Source: Agrobacterium sp. AGB01 (GTDB lineage Bacteria > Pseudomonadota > Alphaproteobacteria > Rhizobiales > Rhizobiaceae). From it: a DNA stretch of 64,000 nt. Positions 28,628 to 36,470 of the stretch are shown here, piece by piece. Below the pieces are notes generated by a model, which made no database searches, was not told where the DNA came from, and was given only the letters and a program-made list of their open reading frames with translations. Position numbers and translations under genes: made by a program. Positions within the stretch are counted from its first letter, which is position 1. Every line of letters begins with the position of its first letter. The stretch is taken from the NCBI RefSeq assembly GCF_014851585.1, contig NZ_JACVAB010000002.1, forward strand, positions 744,001 to 808,000. The letters are read 5' to 3'.

Positions 28628-29254
28628 TCAGGCGGCCAGAATATCCATGCTGGTGATGATGTCAGCACCCTTGGCACGCATGGCTGCAATGGCTGCCTTG
28701 ACGCCTTCTGGATCAATGCCGCGGCTGGCGTCCTCAATGAAACGCACCTTGACGTCAGGCAGCATATCCACTGCATCCTGTACGGAAAAGTTGACGCAAT
28801 AATCGGTGGCCAACCCGCAAATGTCGAGGCATGTCACACCTTGACGGGTCAGATAATCGGCAAGGCCGGTGACGGCAGCCTGATCGTTGTCCCGAAAGGC
28901 AGAGTAGCTGTCGACGGCCGGGTTCTCACCCTTTTGTTGCACATAGTCGAAACTGTCGGTGTTTAAATCCGGGTGGAATTGTGCGTCTGACGTACCCTGT
29001 ACACAGTGGTCCGGCCACATGACCTGTGGCTTGCCGGAGAGTTCACCCATGTCGAACGGTTCTTTTCCGGCATGCTGGGAAGCAAAACTGCCGTGATTTT
29101 CCGGGTGCCAATCCTGTGATGCGATGATCAGGTCGTAACCGCCATTTTCAATGAGCGCATTGGCGATGGGAACGATCCTGTCACCCTCGGCAACCGGCAG
29201 ATTACCTCCGGGGCAAAACCCGTTCTGGATATCGATCAGCAACAACGCTTTCAT
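28628..29254 (-). CDS. pncA: Nicotinamidase (bifunctional nicotinamidase/pyrazinamidase)
   Basis: Hydrolyses nicotinamide to nicotinate for NAD salvage. The 208 residues show the isochorismatase-fold motifs: catalytic Asp in LLIDIQNGFCPGG, metal motif SQDWHPENHGSFAS, VMWPDHCVQGT and the catalytic Cys in CGLATDYCVNFSVQDA. Start ATG 29254 has AAGGAGGAG upstream. The intergenic DNA beyond its start holds the degraded adhesin fragment on the opposite strand. Confidence 0.95.
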   Translation of the reverse strand: MKALLLIDIQNGFCPGGNLPVAEGDRIVPIANALIENGGYDLIIASQDWHPENHGSFASQHAGKEPFDMGELSGKPQVMWPDHCVQGTSDAQFHPDLNTDSFDYVQQKGENPAVDSYSAFRDNDQAAVTGLADYLTRQGVTCLDICGLATDYCVNFSVQDAVDMLPDVKVRFIEDASRGIDPEGVKAAIAAMRAKGADIITSMDILAA

Positions 29255-29376
29255 GGTTGGCTCCTCCTTGGGGACGATATCGTTTTGGGTACGCTGCTTC
29301 CGGTGTGCAATCAAGACACAAGTCAATTGCCTCCCTCAGTTTGTCGGCGCTTATCTGTGCCAGAACTGCATCGGCG

Positions 29377-29804
29377 CAGGTGGCGCTGGGCACGGCATCC
29401 AATACCTATACCATGACGGGCATAGGCTCGGCCGCCAGTCGTGCGGCACAGGTCGGTCCGGTCAAACTGGTGACGGCGGATGCCAACGGCAATCTCGCCA
29501 CCACGGATTTTGATATTACTAGCCTTAATAGTGACATATCCAGGCTTAAGACGACGGTCGATCGCAACCGCAGGGATGCGGATAAGGGGATTGCTGCGGC
29601 CATGGCGATGACGGGCGCACCAACACCATCAGCACCTGGAAAAACTTCCCGGGCGACCAATGTTGCGACCTATAGCGGTGAATTTGCCACCAGCTTTGTC
29701 GTGGCGCATATGCTGGATGTTGACTACCCTTTGGTGGTGAATGGATCGGTGATGCGCCCGGCGGCTCTGTCGGCGTGCAGGTTGGAATGAATGGCGAGTT
29801 CTAA
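29377..29804 (+). pseudogene. Relic of a YadA-type trimeric autotransporter (C-terminal anchor)
   Basis: The frame reads QVALGTASNTYTMTGIGSAA, then SRAAQVGPVKLVTADANGNL, DITSLNSDISRLKTTVDRNR and GIAAAMAMTGAPTPSAPGKT followed by SGEFATSFVVAHMLD. This is the stalk end, coiled coil and start of the beta-barrel anchor of trimeric autotransporter adhesins. Near 29740-29750 the frame breaks; the expected barrel end (GDAPGGSVGVQVGMNGEF, stop) continues in another frame from about 29745 to 29804. There is no start, signal peptide, head or long stalk upstream, only pncA. It is a truncated, frameshifted remnant. Confidence 0.75.
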
Positions 29805-29958
29805 TCCAAAAATAATCGAAGAATGAATCTTCGGCGTAAAGGGTTTGGTTACCATAATTTGCCATTGTTTTATGTGATCGGCGCTTCCTGTGGGGCAGGC
29901 CGGTGCAGAGTGCCCGGTTTTTATCTGCGTGTCCGGGAGCAGAGTAACGTGTTAGGTA

Positions 29959-31143
29959 ATGAGTACCATGGCGACTAAGGTGCACACCTTTGGCGAACCC
30001 GTATCGTCGGGCCGTAGAGTTCGTTCTTTCAGAAAAAACAAGATGATAAGTCCGGTTACCATTGTGTCCGGTGTTGTCATTACTGTTGCCGTCTGGATGG
30101 GATTTACTGTCTCCACGATGCAGAGTGTGCACGCTTCTCTGACGCCTTCGCACGCTAACAAGCCGCAGATTGCCATTGCCGCACATGTGCCCGTTTCGCT
30201 GCCTTCGGGAAGCCATGATGTGCGTATCAACAAATTTTCCCGCCTTGGAAAACCGTCGGAAGACCAGGTTCGCATGGCGAGTTTGACTTCTGAAGGTATC
30301 AAGGCTGCCCATAAACGCACCGAGCTTCGACTGGCGAAGGTGAAAATGGACAAGGCGTTGCGTGAGGCAACGCTTCTGGCCAGTGCCGCACCGATGAAAC
30401 CAAGCACAAGCTCGCTCTCGGCGCTTGTCGAGGTGAAGCCGGATGCCAATGCTTCTGCCAGCCGCCGTTTCGACCTTATTTTGAATGGATCAGCGCCGGA
30501 AGCGGCACCTGAGACGGCGCAGGATATGCCTGACAGCATTCCGCTGCCATCATTCCGCCCACAGATTGCAAAAATCTCACCTGCTGCCCAGCCGAAAACC
30601 GGCACGGAAGCGGTGGAAAAAGAAGTTGCAATGCTGCGTCCGGAAAAACCAATCATTCCAAGCGTAGCGTCCCGACCGTCTGCCATGGGTGCCAGAACTG
30701 CTGTCTATGAAATCGAGACCGCGACGGTGCACATGCCCAATGGCGACAAGCTGGAGGCTCATTCCGGCCTCGGTTCGATGCGCGACAATCCGAAATATGT
30801 GCATGTGAAGATGAAAGGGTCTACCCCGCCATCGTCCTACAAGCTGACGATGCGTGAAGCGCTGTTCCACGGTGTCGAGGCCCTTCGTCTGACACCGGAA
30901 AGCGGCGTCAACCCGCACGGCCGCAACGGCCTGTTGGCGCATACCTACATGCTGGCCAGACGCGGTGAATCCAATGGTTGCGTGGTGTTCAAGGAATATC
31001 CGAAGTTCCTGGCGGCCTTCAAACGTGGTGACGTCAACCGCATTGTTGTGGTTTCTCGCCTGGAATCGAAACCGGTGTTTGTCGACAAGGACAGCAAAGG
31101 TACCACGAAGACACTGGCCAGCCTGTTTTCAAGAAAAGGCTGA
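29959..31143 (+). CDS. DUF2778 (Tlde1-like L,D-transpeptidase fold) membrane-anchored protein
   Basis: A 394-residue protein with a basic cytoplasmic N-terminus, one membrane helix (SPVTIVSGVVITVAVWMGF, about residues 31-50), a long low-complexity periplasmic spacer rich in Ala/Pro/Lys, and a C-terminal domain from about residue 245. The domain carries EAHSGLGSMRDNPKYVHVKM, LTMREALFHGVEALRL, GLLAHTYMLARRGESNGCVV. It matches Tlde1/DUF2778, with Cys in SNGCV and His in AHTYM as likely catalytic residues. Tlde1 domains occur in type VI effectors that cut peptidoglycan; here there is no T6SS or immunity gene, so a housekeeping cell-wall role is inferred. Confidence 0.85.
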   Translation: MSTMATKVHTFGEPVSSGRRVRSFRKNKMISPVTIVSGVVITVAVWMGFTVSTMQSVHASLTPSHANKPQIAIAAHVPVSLPSGSHDVRINKFSRLGKPSEDQVRMASLTSEGIKAAHKRTELRLAKVKMDKALREATLLASAAPMKPSTSSLSALVEVKPDANASASRRFDLILNGSAPEAAPETAQDMPDSIPLPSFRPQIAKISPAAQPKTGTEAVEKEVAMLRPEKPIIPSVASRPSAMGARTAVYEIETATVHMPNGDKLEAHSGLGSMRDNPKYVHVKMKGSTPPSSYKLTMREALFHGVEALRLTPESGVNPHGRNGLLAHTYMLARRGESNGCVVFKEYPKFLAAFKRGDVNRIVVVSRLESKPVFVDKDSKGTTKTLASLFSRKG

Positions 31144-31161
31144 CCGGCCGTTTTAAGACGC

Positions 31162-31587
31162 TTATTTGGGGCGGCGCTGGGTGAGCGCCATTCCTGCCAG
31201 AATAAGCAGCACGCCGAGGGCACTTGCCCAGATCTTTGGCGGCTGATTGCTGAACAGATCCAGCACCACACCCGATACCATCTGACCGCTGATGACCAGA
31301 AGTGCGGTATTGACCGCACCAATGCGCGGAATGAGCCAGCTTCCCGAGGCAATGAACACCACACCGATCGGTCCGCCGATAAAGGCGTACCAGGGCGCGT
31401 CAGCCGCACCTTCAGGCAGCAGGCCGCCAACTGCGAGGCCAAGCAGTGTCAGCACGACAAAACCGACAATATGGTTCCAGAAGGACGCAATCAGCGGCGA
31501 GTTTGACAGGCTGAGACGGCCGTTGATCTGGCGGCTGAGAGCGACGAAGACGCCGCCTGCGAAGGCCATGGAAATCCACAGGATCAT
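31162..31587 (-). CDS. DUF606 (YdcZ-like) DMT transporter, second of a pair
   Basis: A 141-residue protein with about five hydrophobic segments: GGVFVALSRQINGRLSLSNS, ASFWNHIVGFVVLTLLG, WYAFIGGPIGVVFIASGSWL, NTALLVISGQMVSGVVLDLF and ALGVLLILAGMAL. This is the DUF606 branch of the drug/metabolite superfamily, half-size proteins thought to work as dimers. Its start overlaps the upstream DUF606 gene by 4 bases, suggesting equimolar expression of a heterodimer. Substrate unknown. Confidence 0.88.
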   Translation of the reverse strand: MILWISMAFAGGVFVALSRQINGRLSLSNSPLIASFWNHIVGFVVLTLLGLAVGGLLPEGAADAPWYAFIGGPIGVVFIASGSWLIPRIGAVNTALLVISGQMVSGVVLDLFSNQPPKIWASALGVLLILAGMALTQRRPK

Positions 31588-32069
31588 GCCGCTCTCCCAA
31601 CCAGAATGATAAGGGCGCTGCCGCCAAGGATCAGGGCAACGGCGCAGAGGTCGCGCGCATCTGGTCGGCGACGTGGCAGGCCAAAGAAACCCCAGAGGTC
31701 GGCTGCAAGGCTGAAGATGACCTGTCCACCCAGTCCAAGTGCGATGGTGCCCGACAGTGCGAGCGGTGAGTTGACGGCGCTTGATGTCAGCATGACGATG
31801 GCGGCACCCACGACGCCACCGAAATAGGCCCAGAGCGGTGCCTTGGGTTTGGCAATCTCACCCGGCTTGGGTTTCTTGTAGAGAATGGCAAGATAGATCA
31901 GGGCGGCGATTGTGCCTGTGCCATGGGCGGTCCATGAGGAGAACATGGCGTTGCCGTAATGGGCCAACATGCCATTGAAATGCACCATCAGGGTCAATAG
32001 GCAGCCGCTACCGAAGGCGGCCGCCAGATGCAACGGGTTGAGGCGAGGAGAGCTTGTCGTTTGTGTCAT
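31584..32069 (-). CDS. DUF606 (YdcZ-like) DMT transporter, first of a pair
   Basis: A 161-residue membrane protein. Segments: LHLAAAFGSGCLLTLMVHFNG, AMFSSWTAHGTGTIAALIYL, WAYFGGVVGAAIVMLTSSAV, ALSGTIALGLGGQVIFSLAA (a Q in the fourth segment matches its partner) and LCAVALILGGSALIILVG. The cytoplasmic loop after TM2 is longer than in the second gene. A symmetrical site TTTGAT-N5-ATCAAA lies 47-63 bases upstream. The pair probably forms one small transporter. Confidence 0.88.
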   Translation of the reverse strand: MTQTTSSPRLNPLHLAAAFGSGCLLTLMVHFNGMLAHYGNAMFSSWTAHGTGTIAALIYLAILYKKPKPGEIAKPKAPLWAYFGGVVGAAIVMLTSSAVNSPLALSGTIALGLGGQVIFSLAADLWGFFGLPRRRPDARDLCAVALILGGSALIILVGRAA

Positions 32070-32115
32070 GGGAGGCCAAATGCTGAAAATCTGATTCAGC
32101 TTTAGCCGATATCTC

Positions 32116-32132
32116 TTTGATACGGAATCAAA
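32116..32132. promoter_or_regulatory. Operator-like palindrome upstream of the DUF606 pair
   Basis: TTTGAT-ACGGA-ATCAAA (32116-32132) is a 6-bp-arm inverted repeat in the promoter position of the minus-strand DUF606 operon. No regulator gene is adjacent. Confidence 0.4.
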
Positions 32133-32210
32133 TTACGTGAATGGGTGGTGGGCGACGACTGTATCCGATTTTGTTGGGAACGGAATTTACGGCTGGGCCG
32201 TTTCCTGTCC

Positions 32211-32333
32211 ATGAAACAGACAACACGCAAACCACTCCACCGAATGATTACCTTTGTGGCTTTCATTTTTGCAATCGCAGTCGTTATCGCTGCCATCTAC
32301 ATCTTTGGTTTTACACCGGGTGAGGTGAGCTAG
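32211..32333 (+). CDS. Possible 40-residue single-pass membrane protein
   Basis: ATG 32211 opens a 40-codon frame: basic N-terminus MKQTTRKPLHR, one strong hydrophobic helix (MITFVAFIFAIAVVIAAIYI) and the tail FGFTPGEVS. The positive-inside layout is typical of genuine small membrane proteins. There is no clear ribosome site at the ATG, and in-frame GTG at 32145 would make a 62-residue version. It lies between the divergent DUF606 operon and the 3' end of uvrD. Confidence 0.45.
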   Translation: MKQTTRKPLHRMITFVAFIFAIAVVIAAIYIFGFTPGEVS

Positions 32334-32365
32334 GGCTGGTGCCAGAGACGTCAGTTTGTGACGCC

Positions 32366-34834
32366 TCAGACCTTCTCAACAAATCCATCCAGCACACGTT
32401 TCTGGCCGGCGCGATCAAAATCGATGGTCAGCTTGTTGCCTTCAATTGTCGTGATGTTGCCGTTGCCGAACTTCATGTGCAACACGCGATCGCCCACATT
32501 AAAGCGCGATGGCGTTTCGGATACGGATTTGGCAACCAGCTCGCCATCAATGGTGCGGGCTTTCGGACCACTTTCTCCATAACCAATACGTTCCACAGCG
32601 TGGCCTGAGCGGCTGCCCCAGTTGTCACGCGTTGCGTCAGATCGATTGGCCTGCGCACGTTTCCAGCCGGGGGTCGAATAATCATTGGCGAAGGGATCGG
32701 CCTTGTCGAAACGGGACTGGCCGTAACCGCCGCGTCCACCATATCCGCCGTAATTATTGTCGGAGGCGGCAACATCGACATGGTTTGCCGGTAGCTCCTC
32801 AAGGAAGCGCGACGGCATGGTCGATTGCCACAGGCCGTGAATACGGCGGTTGGATACGAACCAGATATGGCAGCGGCGCTTGGCGCGGGTGAGGCCGACA
32901 TAGGCAAGGCGGCGTTCTTCTTCGAGCCCGGAGCGTCCACCTTCATCCAGTGCGCGCTGATGCGGAAACAGCCCTTCTTCCCAGCCGGGCAGGAACACGG
33001 TGTCGAATTCCAGACCCTTGGCGGAGTGCAGCGTCATGATCGAGACGGCATCGAGGTTTTCGTTCTGCTCGGCGTCCATGACCAGTGCCACGTGTTCAAG
33101 GAAACCGCGCATGCTCTCGAATGCTTCCATCGAGCGCATCAGTTCCTTCAGGTTGTCGAGGCGGCCCGGTGCTTCGGCCGACTTGTCGGCCTTCCACATG
33201 TCGGTATAGCCGGACTCTTCGAGAATTTGCTCGGCCAGTTCGATATGTGACGTGGTTTCAAGCCGTTGCTGCCAGTTTCTGAAAGATTGAATCACATCGA
33301 ACAGCGCCTTGCGGGCCTTCGGTTTCAATTCATCCGTTTCGATAATATCGGCGGCAGCCGCCAGCATCGGAATATCGCGGGCCCGTGCATAGTCATGCAG
33401 GTTGCGGATGGTGGTGTCACCAAGTCCACGCTTCGGTGTGTTGACGATGCGCTCAAAGGCCAGATCGTCAGCCGGTTGGCAGACGAGGCGGAAATAGGCC
33501 ATGGCATCGCGAATTTCGAGGCGTTCATAGAAGCGTGGGCCGCCGATAACGCGGTAGTTCAGCCCCAGCGTCACGAAGCGATCTTCAAACTCACGCATCT
33601 GAAACGAGGCGCGCACGAGGATCGCCATGTCGTTGAGATTATGGCTCTGACGCTGCAACTGTTCGATTTCTTCGCCAACTGCACGGGCTTCTTCTTCGGA
33701 ATCCCAGGCGGCGTGCACAATGACCTTTTCGTCATCGGGATCAACGCGGTCGGTAAACAGCGTTTTGCCAAGCCGGCCTTCATTGTGTGAAATCAGATGA
33801 CCGGCAGCGCCGAGAATGTGTTCGGTGGAACGGTAGTTGCGCTCCAGCTTGATGACCTTTGCGCCGGGAAAATCCTTGTCGAAACGCAGGATGTTATCGA
33901 CCTCGGCACCGCGCCAGCCATAGATGGACTGGTCGTCATCACCCACGCAGCAGACGTTTTGCACTTCACCCTTGGGGCGCTGCGCCAAAAGCCGCAGCCA
34001 CATATATTGTGCAGTGTTGGTGTCCTGATACTCATCGACCAAGATGTAACGGAACTTCTGGTGATATTCGTTGAGGATATCCGGGTTGCGACGGAACATG
34101 CTGATCGGATGCAGCAGCAGGTCACCGAAGTCGCAGGCATTGAGCGTCTTCAACCGGGCCTGATAGGCGGTGTAGAGCTCACGTCCCTTGCCATTGGCGA
34201 AGGCGCGCGCGTCACCCTCCGGAATGTCTTTCGGAGTTAGCCCCTTGTTTTTCCAGTTGTCGATCATGCCAGCAAACTGCTTGGCGGGCCAACGCTTGTC
34301 ATCCAGACCTTCGGCCTGAATGAGCTGTTTGATCAGCCGCACGACGTCGTCAGTATCGAGAATGGTGAAATCCGACCGCAGATCGACGAGTTCAGCGTGA
34401 CGGCGTAACAGCTTGACACCGATGGAGTGGAACGTGCCGAGCCATGGCATGCCTTCAACGGCCCCGCCAACCAGAACGCCAATACGTTCCTTCATTTCGC
34501 GTGCGGCCTTGTTGGTAAAGGTCACCGCCAGGATCTGGCTTGGAAAGGCGCGTTTGGTTTCCAGAATATGAGCAATACGTGTGGTCAGCACGCGAGTTTT
34601 GCCGGTGCCTGCGCCGGCCAGCACCAGAACCGGGCCTTCCAGTGTTTCCACGGCTTCACGCTGTTCTGCGTTCAGGCCAGAGAGATAATCGGGGGCGGGA
34701 CGCGCCTGATCACGCGCTGCCATGGCGCGGGCTGCAATGCCAAGACCGCTGCCCTGTTGTGGCGCTGGTGCTGGCTTGCGTGGCTCTGCCGGTTCTTCAT
34801 CGAAGAACGGGATATCATCAAAATTGTTGCTCAT
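32366..34834 (-). CDS. uvrD: ATP-dependent DNA helicase UvrD/PcrA (helicase II)
   Basis: Superfamily 1A 3'-5' helicase for excision and mismatch repair. An acidic N-terminal extension (FDDIPFFDEEPAEPRK) precedes LNAEQREAVETLEGPVLVLA (Q motif) and Walker A LAGAGTGKTRVL. Then follow motif II VDEYQDTNTAQ, motif III GDDDQSIYGWRGA, motif IV ERNYRST, motif V TLHSAKGLEF and motif VI YVGLTRAKRR. The C-terminus has a Gly/Asp/Arg-rich linker and a Tudor-like tail (GDRVLHMKFGNGNITTIEGN). Start is ATG 34834; length 822 residues. Confidence 0.97.
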   Translation of the reverse strand: MSNNFDDIPFFDEEPAEPRKPAPAPQQGSGLGIAARAMAARDQARPAPDYLSGLNAEQREAVETLEGPVLVLAGAGTGKTRVLTTRIAHILETKRAFPSQILAVTFTNKAAREMKERIGVLVGGAVEGMPWLGTFHSIGVKLLRRHAELVDLRSDFTILDTDDVVRLIKQLIQAEGLDDKRWPAKQFAGMIDNWKNKGLTPKDIPEGDARAFANGKGRELYTAYQARLKTLNACDFGDLLLHPISMFRRNPDILNEYHQKFRYILVDEYQDTNTAQYMWLRLLAQRPKGEVQNVCCVGDDDQSIYGWRGAEVDNILRFDKDFPGAKVIKLERNYRSTEHILGAAGHLISHNEGRLGKTLFTDRVDPDDEKVIVHAAWDSEEEARAVGEEIEQLQRQSHNLNDMAILVRASFQMREFEDRFVTLGLNYRVIGGPRFYERLEIRDAMAYFRLVCQPADDLAFERIVNTPKRGLGDTTIRNLHDYARARDIPMLAAAADIIETDELKPKARKALFDVIQSFRNWQQRLETTSHIELAEQILEESGYTDMWKADKSAEAPGRLDNLKELMRSMEAFESMRGFLEHVALVMDAEQNENLDAVSIMTLHSAKGLEFDTVFLPGWEEGLFPHQRALDEGGRSGLEEERRLAYVGLTRAKRRCHIWFVSNRRIHGLWQSTMPSRFLEELPANHVDVAASDNNYGGYGGRGGYGQSRFDKADPFANDYSTPGWKRAQANRSDATRDNWGSRSGHAVERIGYGESGPKARTIDGELVAKSVSETPSRFNVGDRVLHMKFGNGNITTIEGNKLTIDFDRAGQKRVLDGFVEKV

Positions 34835-34934
34835 GCGGCCCAATGTAGTGATTCGGGGCTGAAAGGCCAGAAGCATGTTCTGCTTTTATTCCCGTTTCAG
34901 CCGTCAAAACACCTCTATCGGTGCATTTTGAGGG

Positions 34935-35345
34935 TCAGCTTTTCTGATCGGCGTCGAAAACCGTGTCGACCGGCACTTGCAGCGCCGTTGCCAGTTGGTT
35001 GGTTTTGGCGGCAAGCGAAATCACCCTGACAAGATCGGCATGTTGTTCATCCGTCATGCCCTTCGCCTTGGCGGCAGCGGTATGGGAATGGGCGCAATAG
35101 GAGCAGCCATTGGTGACGGACACGGCAATATAAAGCAGCTCCTTGGTCAAAGGATCAAGCGCCGATGGTGTTGCCATCACAGCCTTTACCTCGCCCCATG
35201 TCTTTTCCAACAGGTCGGCATCAAAGGCGAGGTAAAGCCACATATTGTTGATGAAGTCGGACTTTCGTGTCGCACGGATATCGTCGAACACCGCCTTCAC
35301 ACGCGGATTTGTTTCCGGATCTTGTGTTTTGGAGACGGTGCTCAT
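34935..35345 (-). CDS. Carboxymuconolactone decarboxylase/AhpD-like family protein
   Basis: A 136-residue helical protein with the AhpD redox motif NGCSYCAHSH (CxxC plus His), in the segment LLYIAVSVTNGCSYCAHSHT followed by AAAKAKGMTDEQHADLVRV. This favours a peroxidase/thiol role rather than true decarboxylase activity. Start ATG 35345 has GGAGG 7 bases upstream. It follows the Tat-exported cyclase gene by 37 bases on the same strand; the two form an operon. Confidence 0.9.
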   Translation of the reverse strand: MSTVSKTQDPETNPRVKAVFDDIRATRKSDFINNMWLYLAFDADLLEKTWGEVKAVMATPSALDPLTKELLYIAVSVTNGCSYCAHSHTAAAKAKGMTDEQHADLVRVISLAAKTNQLATALQVPVDTVFDADQKS

Positions 35346-35382
35346 CAATGTTTCCTCCGTTTTTGGTCAGCAGGTTGCCGAA

Positions 35383-36204
35383 TTATGCGAGTGTGAAAAC
35401 GCGGGCAGGCCCACCGGTGCCGCCACGGTGTTTCGGTGCGCCGACGACAAGTGTTGCGCCCTTGACCGGAACCTTGTCCAGATTGGCGATACCTTCCAGA
35501 CCCCAGCGGTTTTCCGGAAGCCAGGCGTAATGGGTGGCGAAATCCGGCGACTTGCCGAAGTCGAGCGACAGTGTGTCGACGGCAATGCCTGCGGCCTTGC
35601 TTTCTTCCAGCAGGTATTTTGCCGCTTCTACGTGGAAGCCGGGAAAGTGCATCTTGCCTTCGCCATCTGCATTGCGAAACTTGTCCGTGCCCAGATGCTG
35701 CTGCCAGCCGGACAACATGGCGACGCAGACATTTTCCGGCAAGTCGCCATTTTTGGAGATCCAAGCCTTGATGTCATCGGGCGTGACTTCCGCATCTGGA
35801 TTGGATGCTGCCTTTTCGCGGATGTCGATAACGGCGAGCGGTACCACCAGATTGCCAACCGGAATTTCGGCAACCGACGTGCCGTTTTCGGAGAAGTGAA
35901 GGGGTGCGTCTACATGGGTGCCGGTGTGTTCGTTGACCCGCAGTTCAAACAGGTTGAATTTGTGTTCGGCGTAATTGAATTTCTGGTCCTTGAAAAATTG
36001 CTGCTCGCCGAAGAAGGTCGGGAAATCCTCATGCAGTTCATGGGTCATGTCTGTAACGCTGCTGGCGGCTTGCGCCATGGCGACCGGTGCGCTTCCGAAT
36101 GTGGCGGCTGCGGCTGTTACCGTTCCCGCTGCGGCGGCCTTGAACAGGCTGCGCCTGGAAAGCATGCGGTCTTTAATATCGTTTATTACGCAGGCATTGC
36201 ACAT
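35383..36204 (-). CDS. Tat-exported cyclase-family protein (kynurenine formamidase-like)
   Basis: A 273-residue metal-dependent hydrolase. The twin-arginine signal is SRRSLFKAAAAG followed by an Ala-rich segment to AMAQA, so it is exported folded to the periplasm. The cyclase fold carries DMTHELHEDFPTFFG, the metal motif EHTGTHVDAPLHF and later FPGFHVEAAKYLLEE (second His) with the active-site Glu region. Family members include kynurenine formamidase and isatin hydrolase; the substrate is not known. Start ATG 36204 with GGGAGA upstream. Divergent from the RND operon over two inverted repeats. Confidence 0.9.
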   Translation of the reverse strand: MCNACVINDIKDRMLSRRSLFKAAAAGTVTAAAATFGSAPVAMAQAASSVTDMTHELHEDFPTFFGEQQFFKDQKFNYAEHKFNLFELRVNEHTGTHVDAPLHFSENGTSVAEIPVGNLVVPLAVIDIREKAASNPDAEVTPDDIKAWISKNGDLPENVCVAMLSGWQQHLGTDKFRNADGEGKMHFPGFHVEAAKYLLEESKAAGIAVDTLSLDFGKSPDFATHYAWLPENRWGLEGIANLDKVPVKGATLVVGAPKHRGGTGGPARVFTLA

Positions 36205-36272
36205 GTTGTACGTCTCCCGTGCAGGTTTTGAAATGAATGCGGAAATCAAAAAAGGCATGTTTTACAACAGTC

Positions 36273-36297
36273 ACAATAGTGAACGTGACACTATTGT
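36273..36297. promoter_or_regulatory. 25-bp inverted repeat (operator candidate)
   Basis: ACAATAGTG-N7-CACTATTGT is a perfect 9-bp-arm repeat, 69 bases upstream of the cyclase start and about 174 bases upstream of the RND operon start. The form is typical of TetR-, MarR- or ArsR-type sites, with central AACGTGA. Confidence 0.6.
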
Positions 36298-36298
36298 A

Positions 36299-36325
36299 AA
36301 TTGAACTTATTTGATGGGTTCAATT
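36299..36325. promoter_or_regulatory. Second inverted repeat directly abutting the first
   Basis: AATTGAAC (36299-36306) and GTTCAATT (36318-36325) are perfect 8-bp arms with 11 bases between them. It begins 2 bases after the first repeat ends, on the RND-operon side, suggesting two regulators or a tandem arrangement. Confidence 0.5.
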
Positions 36326-36470
36326 CAAAAAATGACGCAAATTACAATTACGTAACAAACGGTTTTGTGCATTGCGTTGTTCAAATCCAGCAAAGATACT
36401 GGAGCAAATCACATAGGGGTGTGTGCAGCGTTATCATGCTGGCCCCGAAGCATATCATTCGGAGAATTGC

